A DNA stretch of 14,086 nt from Flavobacteriales bacterium. GTDB lineage: Bacteria; Bacteroidota; Bacteroidia; Flavobacteriales; Flavobacteriaceae. Positions within the stretch are counted from its first letter, which is position 1, and each line of letters opens with the position of its first letter. Positions 1 to 6,746 of the stretch are shown piece after piece. The notes under the pieces are model-generated. The model had not been told where the DNA came from and searched no databases. It saw nothing but the letters and a program-made list of their open reading frames with translations. The position numbers were made by a program, and so were the translations under genes. The stretch is taken from positions 1-14,086 of the forward strand of contig WGAP01000188.1 of the NCBI GenBank assembly GCA_015494775.1. Direction: 5' to 3'.

Positions 1-11
1 GGAATTTTTTG

Positions 12-19
12 TATTTTCG
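12..19 (+). promoter_or_regulatory. Possible -7 box ahead of lemA
   Basis: TATTTTCG differs at one position from the Bacteroidota -7 consensus TAnnTTTG and lies 23 nt before the lemA start codon. The matching -33 element would fall outside the window, so this is a weak call. Confidence 0.25.
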
Positions 20-42
20 AACAAACAAAACCCTTCATTCCT

Positions 43-633
43 ATGAAAAAATTGCTTATTTCGCTCGGCGTTATAGTACTACTCATCCTGTGGGTGCTAT
101 CGTCCTACAAGCATTTTCAGAACACGGCCGTAAGTATGCAGGAAGGCATCAAAGCTCAATGGGGTAATGTGGAAAGCGCTTACCAACGCCGTGCCGACCT
201 GATTCCCAACCTGGTCAATACCGTCAAGGGCTATGCCCAGCACGAAAAATCCACGCTCGAAGCCGTGGTTAAGGCGCGCGCATCGGCCACGCAGGTCAAA
301 ATCGACCCGTCGAACATTACGCCCGAACAGTTGCGTAAATTCCAACAGGCCCAACAAGGCCTTACGGGCGCATTGAGCCGGCTGCTTTTGGTGGTGGAAC
401 GCTATCCCGACCTGAAAGCCAACAAAAACTTCCTGGAATTGCAAAGTCAGTTGGAAGGCACCGAAAACCGCATCAAGGTGGAACGCGACCGGTTTAACAA
501 AGCGGTGAAGGATTACAACACCTTTATCCGTCGTTTTCCGAACAATATTTGGGCATCGATATTGAACTTTAAACCCAACGGTTATTTCCAAGCCGAAAAA
601 GGTGCGGAAAAAGCACCCGAAGTTAAGTTCTGA
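43..633 (+). CDS. lemA: LemA family membrane protein
   Basis: The product is a 196-residue LemA-family protein, close to the usual family length. An N-terminal membrane segment lies at about residues 4-20 (LLISLGVIVLLILWVL). A helical body with the family's opening pattern follows: W40, N42 and then YQRRADLIPNLVNTVKGYA at about 47-65. The C-terminal part has the typical RFPNNIWA and a late aromatic stretch. LemA proteins are membrane-anchored helical-bundle proteins of uncertain biochemical role, often encoded next to TPM-domain proteins, as here. The ATG at 43 is preceded by an A/T-rich leader without a Shine-Dalgarno motif. Its TGA overlaps the next ATG by one base, which suggests translational coupling. 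The family is clear and the function is not. Confidence 0.93.
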   Translation: MKKLLISLGVIVLLILWVLSSYKHFQNTAVSMQEGIKAQWGNVESAYQRRADLIPNLVNTVKGYAQHEKSTLEAVVKARASATQVKIDPSNITPEQLRKFQQAQQGLTGALSRLLLVVERYPDLKANKNFLELQSQLEGTENRIKVERDRFNKAVKDYNTFIRRFPNNIWASILNFKPNGYFQAEKGAEKAPEVKF

Positions 634-1073
634 TGGATCCGCGCTTTCTGGACTTTATCGACGAAGAAGGCGAACGCCGCATTTTGGAAGCCATCGGCCG
701 GGCCGAACGGCACAGTTCGGGCGAAATTCGCGTCCACTTGCACCGGGGCGGCGGCGCCGACGTGTATCAACGCGCCGTGGACACTTTCAACCGGCTGAAA
801 ATGTATAAAACGCGCCTGCGCAACGGCATCCTGATTTATGTGGATACCCGCGGGCGGCGTTTTGCCGTGATCGGCGACGAAGGTATTCACCGTAAGGTGG
901 GATCCGCCTTTTGGGAACAAATTCGCGACATACTGGCCGAACACTTTCGCCAAGGGCAATATACCGAAGGTATCGTAAAGGCCATTGACGCCATCGGCTT
1001 GGCACTGGCCGAACATTTTCCGTATTCCGAAGACGATGTAAACGAACTGCCCGATGAACTTTCATTCGATTAA
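633..1073 (+). CDS. Soluble TPM-domain protein
   Basis: This 146-residue protein consists almost entirely of one TPM (TPM_phosphatase) domain. The early segment (about residues 10-30) has acidic and Arg residues ending in SSGEIRVHL. The core has NGILIYVDTRGRRFAVIGDEGI at about 63-84, followed by amphipathic helices. No signal peptide or membrane segment is visible, so it should be cytoplasmic, unlike the secreted TPM protein encoded just downstream. It begins on the last base of lemA and ends 20 nt inside the next gene, so the three genes are probably translated together. TPM domains have been linked to photosystem repair in plants and to phosphatase activity, but the bacterial role is not settled. 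Family assignment is confident and role unknown. Confidence 0.88.
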   Translation: MDPRFLDFIDEEGERRILEAIGRAERHSSGEIRVHLHRGGGADVYQRAVDTFNRLKMYKTRLRNGILIYVDTRGRRFAVIGDEGIHRKVGSAFWEQIRDILAEHFRQGQYTEGIVKAIDAIGLALAEHFPYSEDDVNELPDELSFD

Positions 1074-1857
1074 ACGGCTGACAGGATTTTTGTTGCTGTG
1101 GGTATGGATGAACGTGGCAGCCCAAACGCCCGAATGGAAAATCGACCGGGACGGTTTGCCGGCCAAGCCAGCCTTGGAAACGTCGGTGTATGATTTTGCC
1201 GGTATTTTATCGCCCGGGCAAAGGCAAACATTGGAACAAAAACTCATCCGCTATGCCGACACCACGTCCACCCAAATCGTGGTGGCTACGGTGCCCGATT
1301 TGAATGGGCACGACATTAATGTGTGGGGTGCCGAATGGGCACATAAATGGGGTATCGGACAAGCGGGGAAAGATAACGGCGTTTTGATTATTGTGGCGCC
1401 CAAAGACCGCAAAACGGCCATCATCACCGGTTATGGCATCGAACCCTACCTGACCGACGCGTTGAGCAAGCGTATTATCGAAAACATCCTGATACCGCAT
1501 TTTAAGCGCGGGGATTATTATGGCGGACTTAATCGCGCCACGGATGTGATTTTCGCTATTTTGGCCGGGAATTACAATGCTCCCGAAATCAGGGATTCAA
1601 GAGAATTAATCGATTGGGTTGTGATGTTGTTTTTGATTTTTTTCATTTTGCTCATTTTGTATGCATTGTATAAACAACGCGGAGGAAAGGGAGGCGGCGG
1701 TTATACCATCGACCGTCAAGGGCCGGTGATTTGGGGCGGTTCGTGGGGTAGCGGCGGCTTTGGCGGTGGTTTCGGAGGCGGATTCGGAGGCGGCGGTTTT
1801 TCGGGCGGATTCGGCGGTGGCGGATTCGGCGGCGGAGGTGCCAGTGGAGGTTGGTAA
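1054..1857 (+). CDS. Secreted TPM-domain protein with transmembrane anchor and Gly-rich tail
   Basis: The 267-residue product has a signal peptide (about 1-24, ending VAAQ) and a TPM domain at about 42-175. Typical motifs are YDFAGILSPGQ, TTSTQIVVATVPDL, DNGVLIIVAPKDRK and GYGIEPYLTDA. One transmembrane helix follows at about 186-206, and the last 60 residues are almost only Gly, Phe and Ser (GGFGGGF-type repeats, ending GGW). This architecture matches the YgcG-like group usually partnered with LemA. The TPM domain should face the periplasm and the Gly-rich tail the cytoplasm. The ATG at 1054 overlaps the previous gene by 20 nt; it is chosen because the signal peptide begins directly after it. 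Function is unknown; a role in envelope maintenance is only inferred. Confidence 0.9.
   Translation: MNFHSIKRLTGFLLLWVWMNVAAQTPEWKIDRDGLPAKPALETSVYDFAGILSPGQRQTLEQKLIRYADTTSTQIVVATVPDLNGHDINVWGAEWAHKWGIGQAGKDNGVLIIVAPKDRKTAIITGYGIEPYLTDALSKRIIENILIPHFKRGDYYGGLNRATDVIFAILAGNYNAPEIRDSRELIDWVVMLFLIFFILLILYALYKQRGGKGGGGYTIDRQGPVIWGGSWGSGGFGGGFGGGFGGGGFSGGFGGGGFGGGGASGGW
1735..1854 (+). repeat. Gly/Phe-coding low-complexity repeat
   Basis: The 3' end of the second TPM gene is a run of imperfect short repeats built on GGCGG and TTCGGAGGCGG, encoding GGF, GGGF and GGGGF units. It is in frame and ends at the stop codon. The unit number may vary between strains through slippage; this is an inference. 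Confidence 0.75.
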
Positions 1858-1873
1858 ACAGCAAAAAACCGAA

Positions 1874-1891
1874 TTGTAACATAAGTTACTT
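1874..1891. promoter_or_regulatory. Palindrome resembling a Crp/Fnr-family operator
   Basis: TTGTAAC-ATAA-GTTACTT contains a perfect 5-bp inverted repeat (GTAAC/GTTAC) with a 4-nt spacer, inside an almost symmetric TTGTAAC-N4-GTTACAA frame. Its centre is about 55 bp upstream of the transcription start expected from the TACTTTTG box ahead of ccoS. That spacing and symmetry fit a site for a Crp/Fnr-superfamily activator, and cbb3 oxidase operons are often under such oxygen- or NO-responsive control. It could instead be a weak terminator hairpin of the upstream operon, because a T-run follows at about 1898-1906. The identity of any regulator is not shown. Confidence 0.4.
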
Positions 1892-1903
1892 AAAATCTTT
1901 TTT

Positions 1904-1931
1904 TTTGAAAAAACAAATTTTTATACTTTTG
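1904..1931 (+). promoter_or_regulatory. Promoter of the cco operon
   Basis: TACTTTTG at 1924-1931 matches the Bacteroidota -7 consensus TAnnTTTG exactly. A TTTG at 1904-1907 lies 16 nt upstream, slightly closer than the usual spacing. Transcription would start near 1936-1938, about 30 nt before the ccoS ATG. Confidence 0.6.
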
Positions 1932-1968
1932 TCAAGAATGGATTTTGATAAAACTATGGAATGAAATT

Positions 1969-2169
1969 ATGATCGCGTTATATTTAACAATATTCATCAG
2001 TTTAATCCTTGCGCTGATTTTTTTGGTGCTGTTTTTCCATTCGAGCAGGCACGGGCAATACGAAGATACTTACACTCCTTCGATACGAATGCTGTTTGAC
2101 GAAGAATTCGGACCCGAGGAAGAAAATTCGATAAACCCAACCGAGAAAACAGATAACACAAATACATAA
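1969..2169 (+). CDS. ccoS: Cytochrome cbb3 oxidase maturation protein CcoS
   Basis: This 66-residue protein has one N-terminal membrane helix (about 1-22, IALYLTIFISLILALIFLVLF) followed by GQYEDTYTPSIRMLFDEE, the hallmark of CcoS (usual form GQYDDLETPAxRML). CcoS is a small inner-membrane protein needed to insert heme and copper cofactors into cbb3 oxidase. The ATG at 1969 is preferred over an in-frame TTG at 1945 because family members begin directly at the helix. The stop is 4 nt before ccoNO, so the genes are co-transcribed. The acidic, Asn/Thr-rich tail is variable in the family. The copper ATPase gene ccoI, often just upstream of ccoS, is absent here. Confidence 0.9.
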   Translation: MIALYLTIFISLILALIFLVLFFHSSRHGQYEDTYTPSIRMLFDEEFGPEEENSINPTEKTDNTNT

Positions 2170-2173
2170 CCCT

Positions 2174-4345
2174 ATGGAAAAGGAGAAATTTTACTATGAC
2201 GACAAGATCGTAAAGCTGTTTGCGTGGGCCACCATAATTTGGGGCATCACGGCCTTTACGGTCGGGTTGATGGTAGCTTACTTCTACCTGTTCCCGCACT
2301 ACACGGCGGGGGTATCTTGGTTAAGCTACGGTCGGCTACGTCCGTTACACACCAATTCGGCGATTTTCGCCTTTGTGGGTAACGGTATTTTCACCGGTGC
2401 TTATTACAGCACGCAACGGCTGCTCAAAACCCGTATGTGGAGTGACTTTCTGAGCAGGGTCAACTTCTGGGGTTGGCAGTTGATTATCGTCTTGGCGGCC
2501 ATTACGTTGCCTTTGGGTATCACTTCATCCAAGGAATATGCCGAATTGGAATGGCCCATCGATATTCTCGTGGCATTGGTTTGGGTGGCCTTTACGGTAA
2601 ACCTGGTGATGACGGTGGTCAAACGCCGCGTGCGCCACATTTACGTGGCCATCTGGTTCTACCTGTCAACGGCCGTTACCATTGCCATGCTCTACATTTT
2701 CAATAACCTGGAAGTGCCGGCCACGCTGTTCAAAAGCTATTCGGTTTACTCGGGTGTTGAAGATGCAGTGGTACAATGGTGGTATGGTCACAATGCGGTG
2801 GCTTTCTTCCTGACCACGCCCATTTTGGGCTTGATGTACTACTTTGTTCCCAAAGCGGCTCAACGGCCCATTTATTCGTACCGGTTGTCCATTATTCACT
2901 TCTGGACATTGATTTTCATCTACATCTGGGCCGGTCCGCACCACTTGTTGTATTCACCTACGCCCGAATGGGCCCAAGTGTTGGGAACGGTCTTTTCGTT
3001 TATGCTCATCTTCCCTTCGTGGGGTGGTATGATCAACGGTCTGCTCACCCTGCGCGGTGCTTGGGACAAGGTGCGTGAAGATCCGATTCTTAAATTCTTT
3101 GTAGTTGCCGTTACATCCTACGGTATGAGCACCTTCGAAGGACCGATGCTTTCGTTCAAATCCCTGAACGCCATTGCCCACTTCACCGACTGGATTATTG
3201 CGCACGTACACGTGGGAACATTGGGCTGGAACAGTTTCCTCATTTCCGGTATGCTCTATTGGTTGGTACCGCGATTGTACCGTACCAAAATCTATTCCGT
3301 CAAATGGATGAACTGGCACTTCTGGATTGGAACCATCGGTATTTTGCTGTATGTCATTCCGATGTACATTGCCGGTTGGACCCAAGCCATTATGTGGAAA
3401 CAATTTAATCCCGACGGTACTTTGAAATATCCGGAATTTATGGAAACGGTAACCGCAATTTTACCCATGCACTGGGTACGGGCGGTTGGAGGAACCTTAT
3501 ATCTTACCGGATTTATCATTTTGATTTGGAACCTCGTTAAAACCGTCAAGGGTCATACGGTGGAAGACACCTTGGAAGAAGCCGCACCTTTGGCCCCGGT
3601 TCCGGCCAAACGTCAACCGGGTGAAGATTTCCACAACTGGCTGGAACGCCGCGGTGTACTGTTCACCATTTTGGCTTTGGTAGCTACGGCTATCGGTGGT
3701 GCCGTGGAAATCATTCCTACCATTTACGTCAAAAGCAATATCCCGAAAATTGCCGCAGTCAAACCGCTTACGCCGCTGGAACAACTGGGACGAGATATTT
3801 ATGTACGTGAAGGCTGCTACGTTTGCCACTCGCAAATGATCCGTCCTTTCCGTAGCGAAGTGGAACGTTTCGGGCCCTATTCCAAAGCCGGCGAATACGT
3901 TTACGACCATCCGTTCCAATGGGGTTCCAAACGTACCGGTCCGGACCTGATGCGCGAAGGAGGCAAACGTCCCAACCTGTGGCACTTTAACCACATGTAC
4001 GATCCCACATCCATGATGGACGGTTCCATTATGCCCATGTACACATGGATTTTGACCAACGACCTGGATGTTTCCGACATTCAAGCACGCATGAAGGCGT
4101 TGCGTACCGTTGGTGTTCCGTATTCGGATCAGGACATTGCCAATGCCCAAGCAGCCATTGAGCAAGAAGCCAAAGCCATTGTGGCAGATTTGGAAGCCAA
4201 TGGCGTGAAAAAATCACCGGCCTACCAAATGGCTTATAAAGGTAAAAAAGTGGATCTGACCAAAAAAGAAATCGTTGCTTTGATTGCCTACTTGCAACGA
4301 TTGGGAACGGATACCACCCGACCGCATCAAACCGCTCAACGCTAA
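2174..4345 (+). CDS. ccoNO: Fused cbb3-type cytochrome c oxidase subunits I and II (CcoN-CcoO)
   Basis: The 723-residue protein fuses the catalytic subunit CcoN (about 1-460) to the monoheme subunit CcoO (about 485-715), the form common in Bacteroidota. In CcoN, H59 (RPLHTN) and H346 should bind low-spin heme b. H344 (AHVHVG) should bind heme b3, and H206 (WWYGHNAV), H256 and H257 (AGPHHLLY) the CuB atom. Y250 sits six residues before H256, as expected for the His-Tyr cross-link, and E322 (FEGPML) is the conserved glutamate. A Pro/Ala-rich linker (about 469-483) leads to one CcoO helix (about 494-517). The heme c site CYVCH (548-552) follows, and M620 in SIMPMYTW is the likely axial ligand. 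The enzyme reduces O2 to water with high affinity and pumps protons in the inner membrane. All key residues are present. Confidence 0.97.
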   Translation: MEKEKFYYDDKIVKLFAWATIIWGITAFTVGLMVAYFYLFPHYTAGVSWLSYGRLRPLHTNSAIFAFVGNGIFTGAYYSTQRLLKTRMWSDFLSRVNFWGWQLIIVLAAITLPLGITSSKEYAELEWPIDILVALVWVAFTVNLVMTVVKRRVRHIYVAIWFYLSTAVTIAMLYIFNNLEVPATLFKSYSVYSGVEDAVVQWWYGHNAVAFFLTTPILGLMYYFVPKAAQRPIYSYRLSIIHFWTLIFIYIWAGPHHLLYSPTPEWAQVLGTVFSFMLIFPSWGGMINGLLTLRGAWDKVREDPILKFFVVAVTSYGMSTFEGPMLSFKSLNAIAHFTDWIIAHVHVGTLGWNSFLISGMLYWLVPRLYRTKIYSVKWMNWHFWIGTIGILLYVIPMYIAGWTQAIMWKQFNPDGTLKYPEFMETVTAILPMHWVRAVGGTLYLTGFIILIWNLVKTVKGHTVEDTLEEAAPLAPVPAKRQPGEDFHNWLERRGVLFTILALVATAIGGAVEIIPTIYVKSNIPKIAAVKPLTPLEQLGRDIYVREGCYVCHSQMIRPFRSEVERFGPYSKAGEYVYDHPFQWGSKRTGPDLMREGGKRPNLWHFNHMYDPTSMMDGSIMPMYTWILTNDLDVSDIQARMKALRTVGVPYSDQDIANAQAAIEQEAKAIVADLEANGVKKSPAYQMAYKGKKVDLTKKEIVALIAYLQRLGTDTTRPHQTAQR

Positions 4346-4348
4346 TAT

Positions 4349-4546
4349 ATGCTACGCAACATCAAACATTACCTGAGCACACAAGAAGGAGCCGAAATGC
4401 ACGACCTTGTGGTCACGGTGATATTCTTTATCATCTTTGCGGTAATGCTTTATTTGGTATGGCGTATGCCCAAACAGCGTGTTGACGAATTGAAAAATAT
4501 GCCTTTTAACGATCAAAACGAAAACGACTATGACACAACAAAATAA
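4349..4546 (+). CDS. ccoQ: CcoQ-like small subunit of cbb3 oxidase
   Basis: This 65-residue protein has one membrane helix (about 21-42, VVTVIFFIIFAVMLYLVWRM) and a short charged cytoplasmic tail. It sits between ccoNO and ccoP in the usual position of ccoQ, 3 nt after the ccoNO stop, and its 3' end overlaps ccoP by 17 nt. CcoQ/FixQ proteins stabilise the oxidase, particularly the association of CcoP with the core. Sequence conservation in this family is low, so the call rests mainly on size, topology and position. An internal Met precedes the helix (MHDLVV, codon 17), but the ATG at 4349 gives tighter operon spacing and is kept. Confidence 0.78.
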   Translation: MLRNIKHYLSTQEGAEMHDLVVTVIFFIIFAVMLYLVWRMPKQRVDELKNMPFNDQNENDYDTTK

Positions 4547-5171
4547 TTCGTTCTGGGACCGGTTAATGCAAAAGTTAACCAAGTCCACGCCCGTGGAACG
4601 GGAAAATGAGATTAAACTCGACCATGATTTCGATGGTATCGAGGAATTGAACAACCCGCTACCGCCGTGGTGGTCGGCCGGATTTATCATTACCGTTATC
4701 ATATCGATTTTTTATGTAGGTTTCTATTTTGCCTACTTCTATGATGCCGATAACAACGGTAAATGGCAGGAACACGAATATCAAAAGGAAGTGGCTGCGC
4801 ACAAAGCCCAAATCGAGGCCTACAAAAAAGCCCATGGTGTTATCGACGAAAACACCGTTAAAGTGGTTAAGGATGCGCAATCCCTGGCCGAAGGCAAAGC
4901 CATTTTCCAAAAGAACTGCGCCGCCTGTCACCGTGCCGACGGTGGTGGTAGCGTAGGGCCCAACCTGACCGACAAAAACTGGCTCTACGGTTGCGATGCC
5001 AAAGCTTTGTTCCATACGATCTATAATGGAACCAGCAAAGGTATGCCACCGTGGAAAAACCTGGGTGGGGCCAAAATCCAAAAAGTCATCAGTTACATTT
5101 TGGTGGACTTGCAAGCCCATCCCGCCAAGGACGGCAAGGCACCGGAAGGCGAAGAATGTAATCAAGGATGA
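4530..5171 (+). CDS. ccoP: Monoheme cytochrome c subunit CcoP of cbb3 oxidase
   Basis: The 213-residue protein starts with the CcoP signature (FDGIEELNNPLPPWW, about 34-48) and one membrane helix (about 50-70). A Lys/Ala-rich helical stretch leads to a single cytochrome c domain (about 115-196). CAACH at 130-134 binds the heme and M172 in KGMPPW is the likely axial ligand. CcoP passes electrons from soluble donors to CcoO and the core. Proteobacterial CcoP carries two heme c sites in about 300 residues; only one CXXCH is present here, so this is a short monoheme form. Two extra Cys (155 and 210) are not in heme motifs. The start overlaps ccoQ by 17 nt. A hairpin terminator closes the operon about 30 nt after the stop. 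Confidence 0.94.
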   Translation: MTQQNNSFWDRLMQKLTKSTPVERENEIKLDHDFDGIEELNNPLPPWWSAGFIITVIISIFYVGFYFAYFYDADNNGKWQEHEYQKEVAAHKAQIEAYKKAHGVIDENTVKVVKDAQSLAEGKAIFQKNCAACHRADGGGSVGPNLTDKNWLYGCDAKALFHTIYNGTSKGMPPWKNLGGAKIQKVISYILVDLQAHPAKDGKAPEGEECNQG

Positions 5172-5174
5172 TGT

Positions 5175-5203
5175 TTTGTTTAAACTGAAATCTTATACCT
5201 TTG
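5175..5203 (+). promoter_or_regulatory. Promoter of ccoG
   Basis: TTTG at 5175-5178, a 17-nt spacer and TACCTTTG at 5196-5203 make a full match to the Bacteroidota promoter pattern. Transcription would start near 5208-5210, inside the left arm of the hairpin that terminates the ccoP transcript. Confidence 0.65.
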
Positions 5204-5240
5204 TAAAGCAGTTTGCCCGTCAAACTGCTTTACTTCTTTT
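5203..5240 (+). terminator. Intrinsic terminator after ccoP
   Basis: A perfect 13-bp inverted repeat (left arm 5203-5215, right arm 5221-5233, core AAAGCAGTTTG/CAAACTGCTTT) encloses a 5-nt loop, CCCGT. A T-rich stretch with one C (5234-5240) follows. It would end transcripts coming from ccoS-NO-Q-P. The last base of the ccoG -7 box is the first base of the stem. Confidence 0.78.
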
Positions 5241-5254
5241 AAAATGAGTGCTTT

Positions 5255-6667
5255 ATGAGTAACCAAAGTAACGAGAGTTTTCGCGATAGTATCGGAACCA
5301 TACGTGAAGATGGTAAACGAAACTGGATTCATCCCAAAAAACCCAAAGGGCGGTATTACACTTACCGGACCATTTTGAGTATTGTGCTTTTGGCCGTATT
5401 CGCCATACTTCCCTTTATTAAGGTCAACGGGGAGCAATATTTCCTTATCGATATATTGGAACGTAAATTCCATATCTTCGGCAAGCCCTTTTATCCGCAG
5501 GATTTCTACCTGTTGGCCATCGGCGGGGTAACAATGGTGATTTTCATCGTTTTGTTTACGGTTATCTACGGGCGTATTTGGTGCGGATGGTTGTGTCCGC
5601 AAACCATTTTTATGGAAATGCTTTTCCGCAAAATCGAATATGCCTTCGAAGGCGATAGGCCCAAACAAATGAAGCTGGACCGTATGCCGTGGAACGGCGA
5701 AAAAATCCTTAAACGCGGCGGCAAGTGGATTGTTTTCTACATTGTTTCCATTATCCTTACCTCCATTATGTGGGCCTATGTGGCCGGTTCGGATTATGTG
5801 ATTGATTTTTGGAAACATCCGTTTAGGGACATGCAGGTATTTTCCATCTACTTTGCCTTTACCACGGTGTTCTTCTTCGTGTATGCGTGGTTCCGCGAAC
5901 AAGTGTGTATTATCGTTTGCCCCTACGGCCGCCTGCAAGGCGTGTTGACCGACGAAAATACCATTTTGGTTACCTATGACTACAAGCGCGGCGAAAAACG
6001 CGGCCCCATGCGCAAAGGCCAAGACCGCGAGGCCTTGGGGCTGGGCGATTGTATCGACTGTAAGCAATGTGTGCACGTTTGTCCCACGGGCATCGACATC
6101 CGCAACGGAACCCAAATGGAATGTATCAACTGTACGGCTTGTATGGATGCCTGTGATGCCATTATGGATTCCATCGGTAAGCCGCGCGGCCTGATACGCT
6201 ATGCTTCCAAAGTGAGCATCGAAACGGGCACCAAAAAAATCTTTACACCGCGGGTTAAATTTTATACGGTTATTTTGGCCTTGCTGATAGGCGTCTTTAT
6301 AACCCTTTTGGCTACACGACCCGATGTTTCGATCAAGGTTTTGCGACAACGCGGATTGGTTTATACCGAATTGCCCAACGGAAAAATCCAAAACATCTAC
6401 GAAGCCACATTAATCAACAAGTCGGGCGTGCCGCACCAAGACCTTCAAATTCGATTGGTGGAACCCAAAGTCGAAGGTGCCGAAGTGCAGGTTTCGGGCG
6501 AAGAAGCTCGTTTGAATTTGTCCAAAGAAGATGTCAAAAAGGTTATGCTCTTTTTGAACATTCCCAAAGGGAAAATGCACGGCAAACGCAAGGTCAAATT
6601 CGGCGTGTTCGACAAGCAGGGCCATCGCCTGGACACCTACAAAACCGTGTTTATTGCACCTTATTAA
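5255..6667 (+). CDS. ccoG: cbb3 oxidase accessory protein CcoG (iron-sulfur copper reductase)
   Basis: The 470-residue protein matches CcoG/RdxA/FixG over its full length. The N-terminus (FRDSIGTIREDGKRNWIHP, about 9-27) is typical. Membrane helices lie at about 37-54, 84-105, 157-176, 195-211 and 333-354. CGWLCP (C110, C114) and CIIVCP (C218, C222) are membrane-side Cys pairs. Two ferredoxin-type clusters follow: C266-C269-C272-C276 and C290-C293-C296-C300. The C-terminal 110 residues form the periplasmic Ig-like domain of the family. CcoG has been shown in Rhodobacter capsulatus to reduce Cu(II) to Cu(I) for cbb3 assembly. It has its own promoter box overlapping the ccoP terminator and a strong terminator after it, so it may be a single-gene unit. 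All cluster cysteines are present. Confidence 0.96.
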   Translation: MSNQSNESFRDSIGTIREDGKRNWIHPKKPKGRYYTYRTILSIVLLAVFAILPFIKVNGEQYFLIDILERKFHIFGKPFYPQDFYLLAIGGVTMVIFIVLFTVIYGRIWCGWLCPQTIFMEMLFRKIEYAFEGDRPKQMKLDRMPWNGEKILKRGGKWIVFYIVSIILTSIMWAYVAGSDYVIDFWKHPFRDMQVFSIYFAFTTVFFFVYAWFREQVCIIVCPYGRLQGVLTDENTILVTYDYKRGEKRGPMRKGQDREALGLGDCIDCKQCVHVCPTGIDIRNGTQMECINCTACMDACDAIMDSIGKPRGLIRYASKVSIETGTKKIFTPRVKFYTVILALLIGVFITLLATRPDVSIKVLRQRGLVYTELPNGKIQNIYEATLINKSGVPHQDLQIRLVEPKVEGAEVQVSGEEARLNLSKEDVKKVMLFLNIPKGKMHGKRKVKFGVFDKQGHRLDTYKTVFIAPY

Positions 6668-6687
6668 TTGAATTGATTATCAGTAAA

Positions 6688-6718
6688 TTGGACTTCGGGC
6701 AAAATGTTTGTAATTTTG
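6688..6718 (+). promoter_or_regulatory. Promoter of ccoH
   Basis: TTG at 6688-6690, a 20-nt spacer and TAATTTTG at 6711-6718 fit the Bacteroidota promoter pattern. The -7 box lies in the loop and right arm of the terminator that follows ccoG. Transcription would begin near 6723-6725, leaving a short leader of about 22 nt before the ccoH ATG and no hairpin. Confidence 0.6.
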
Positions 6719-6732
6719 TCCGAAGTTTTTTT
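6692..6732 (+). terminator. Intrinsic terminator after ccoG
   Basis: A 14-bp stem (6692-6705 with 6713-6726, core ACTTCGG/CCGAAGT, one G-U pair) encloses a 7-nt loop and runs into seven T residues (6726-6732). This is a strong rho-independent terminator shape. It overlaps a TAATTTTG promoter box. Confidence 0.85.
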
Positions 6733-6746
6733 AAAAAATACAACCG

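Noticed and set aside
3497..4165. 222-residue minus-strand open frame opposite ccoO
   Set aside because: No features of a real protein are seen; it is a shadow of the fused CcoN-CcoO gene.
5203..5233. The 13-bp palindrome as a regulator operator
   Set aside because: The long uninterrupted stem, short loop and following T-rich stretch fit a terminator better than a protein site, although dual use is not excluded.
5180..6391. 403-residue minus-strand open frame opposite ccoG
   Set aside because: It lies wholly across ccoG, whose cluster Cys and membrane helices are intact. The antisense product has no signal peptide, coherent domain or promoter and looks like a codon-usage shadow.
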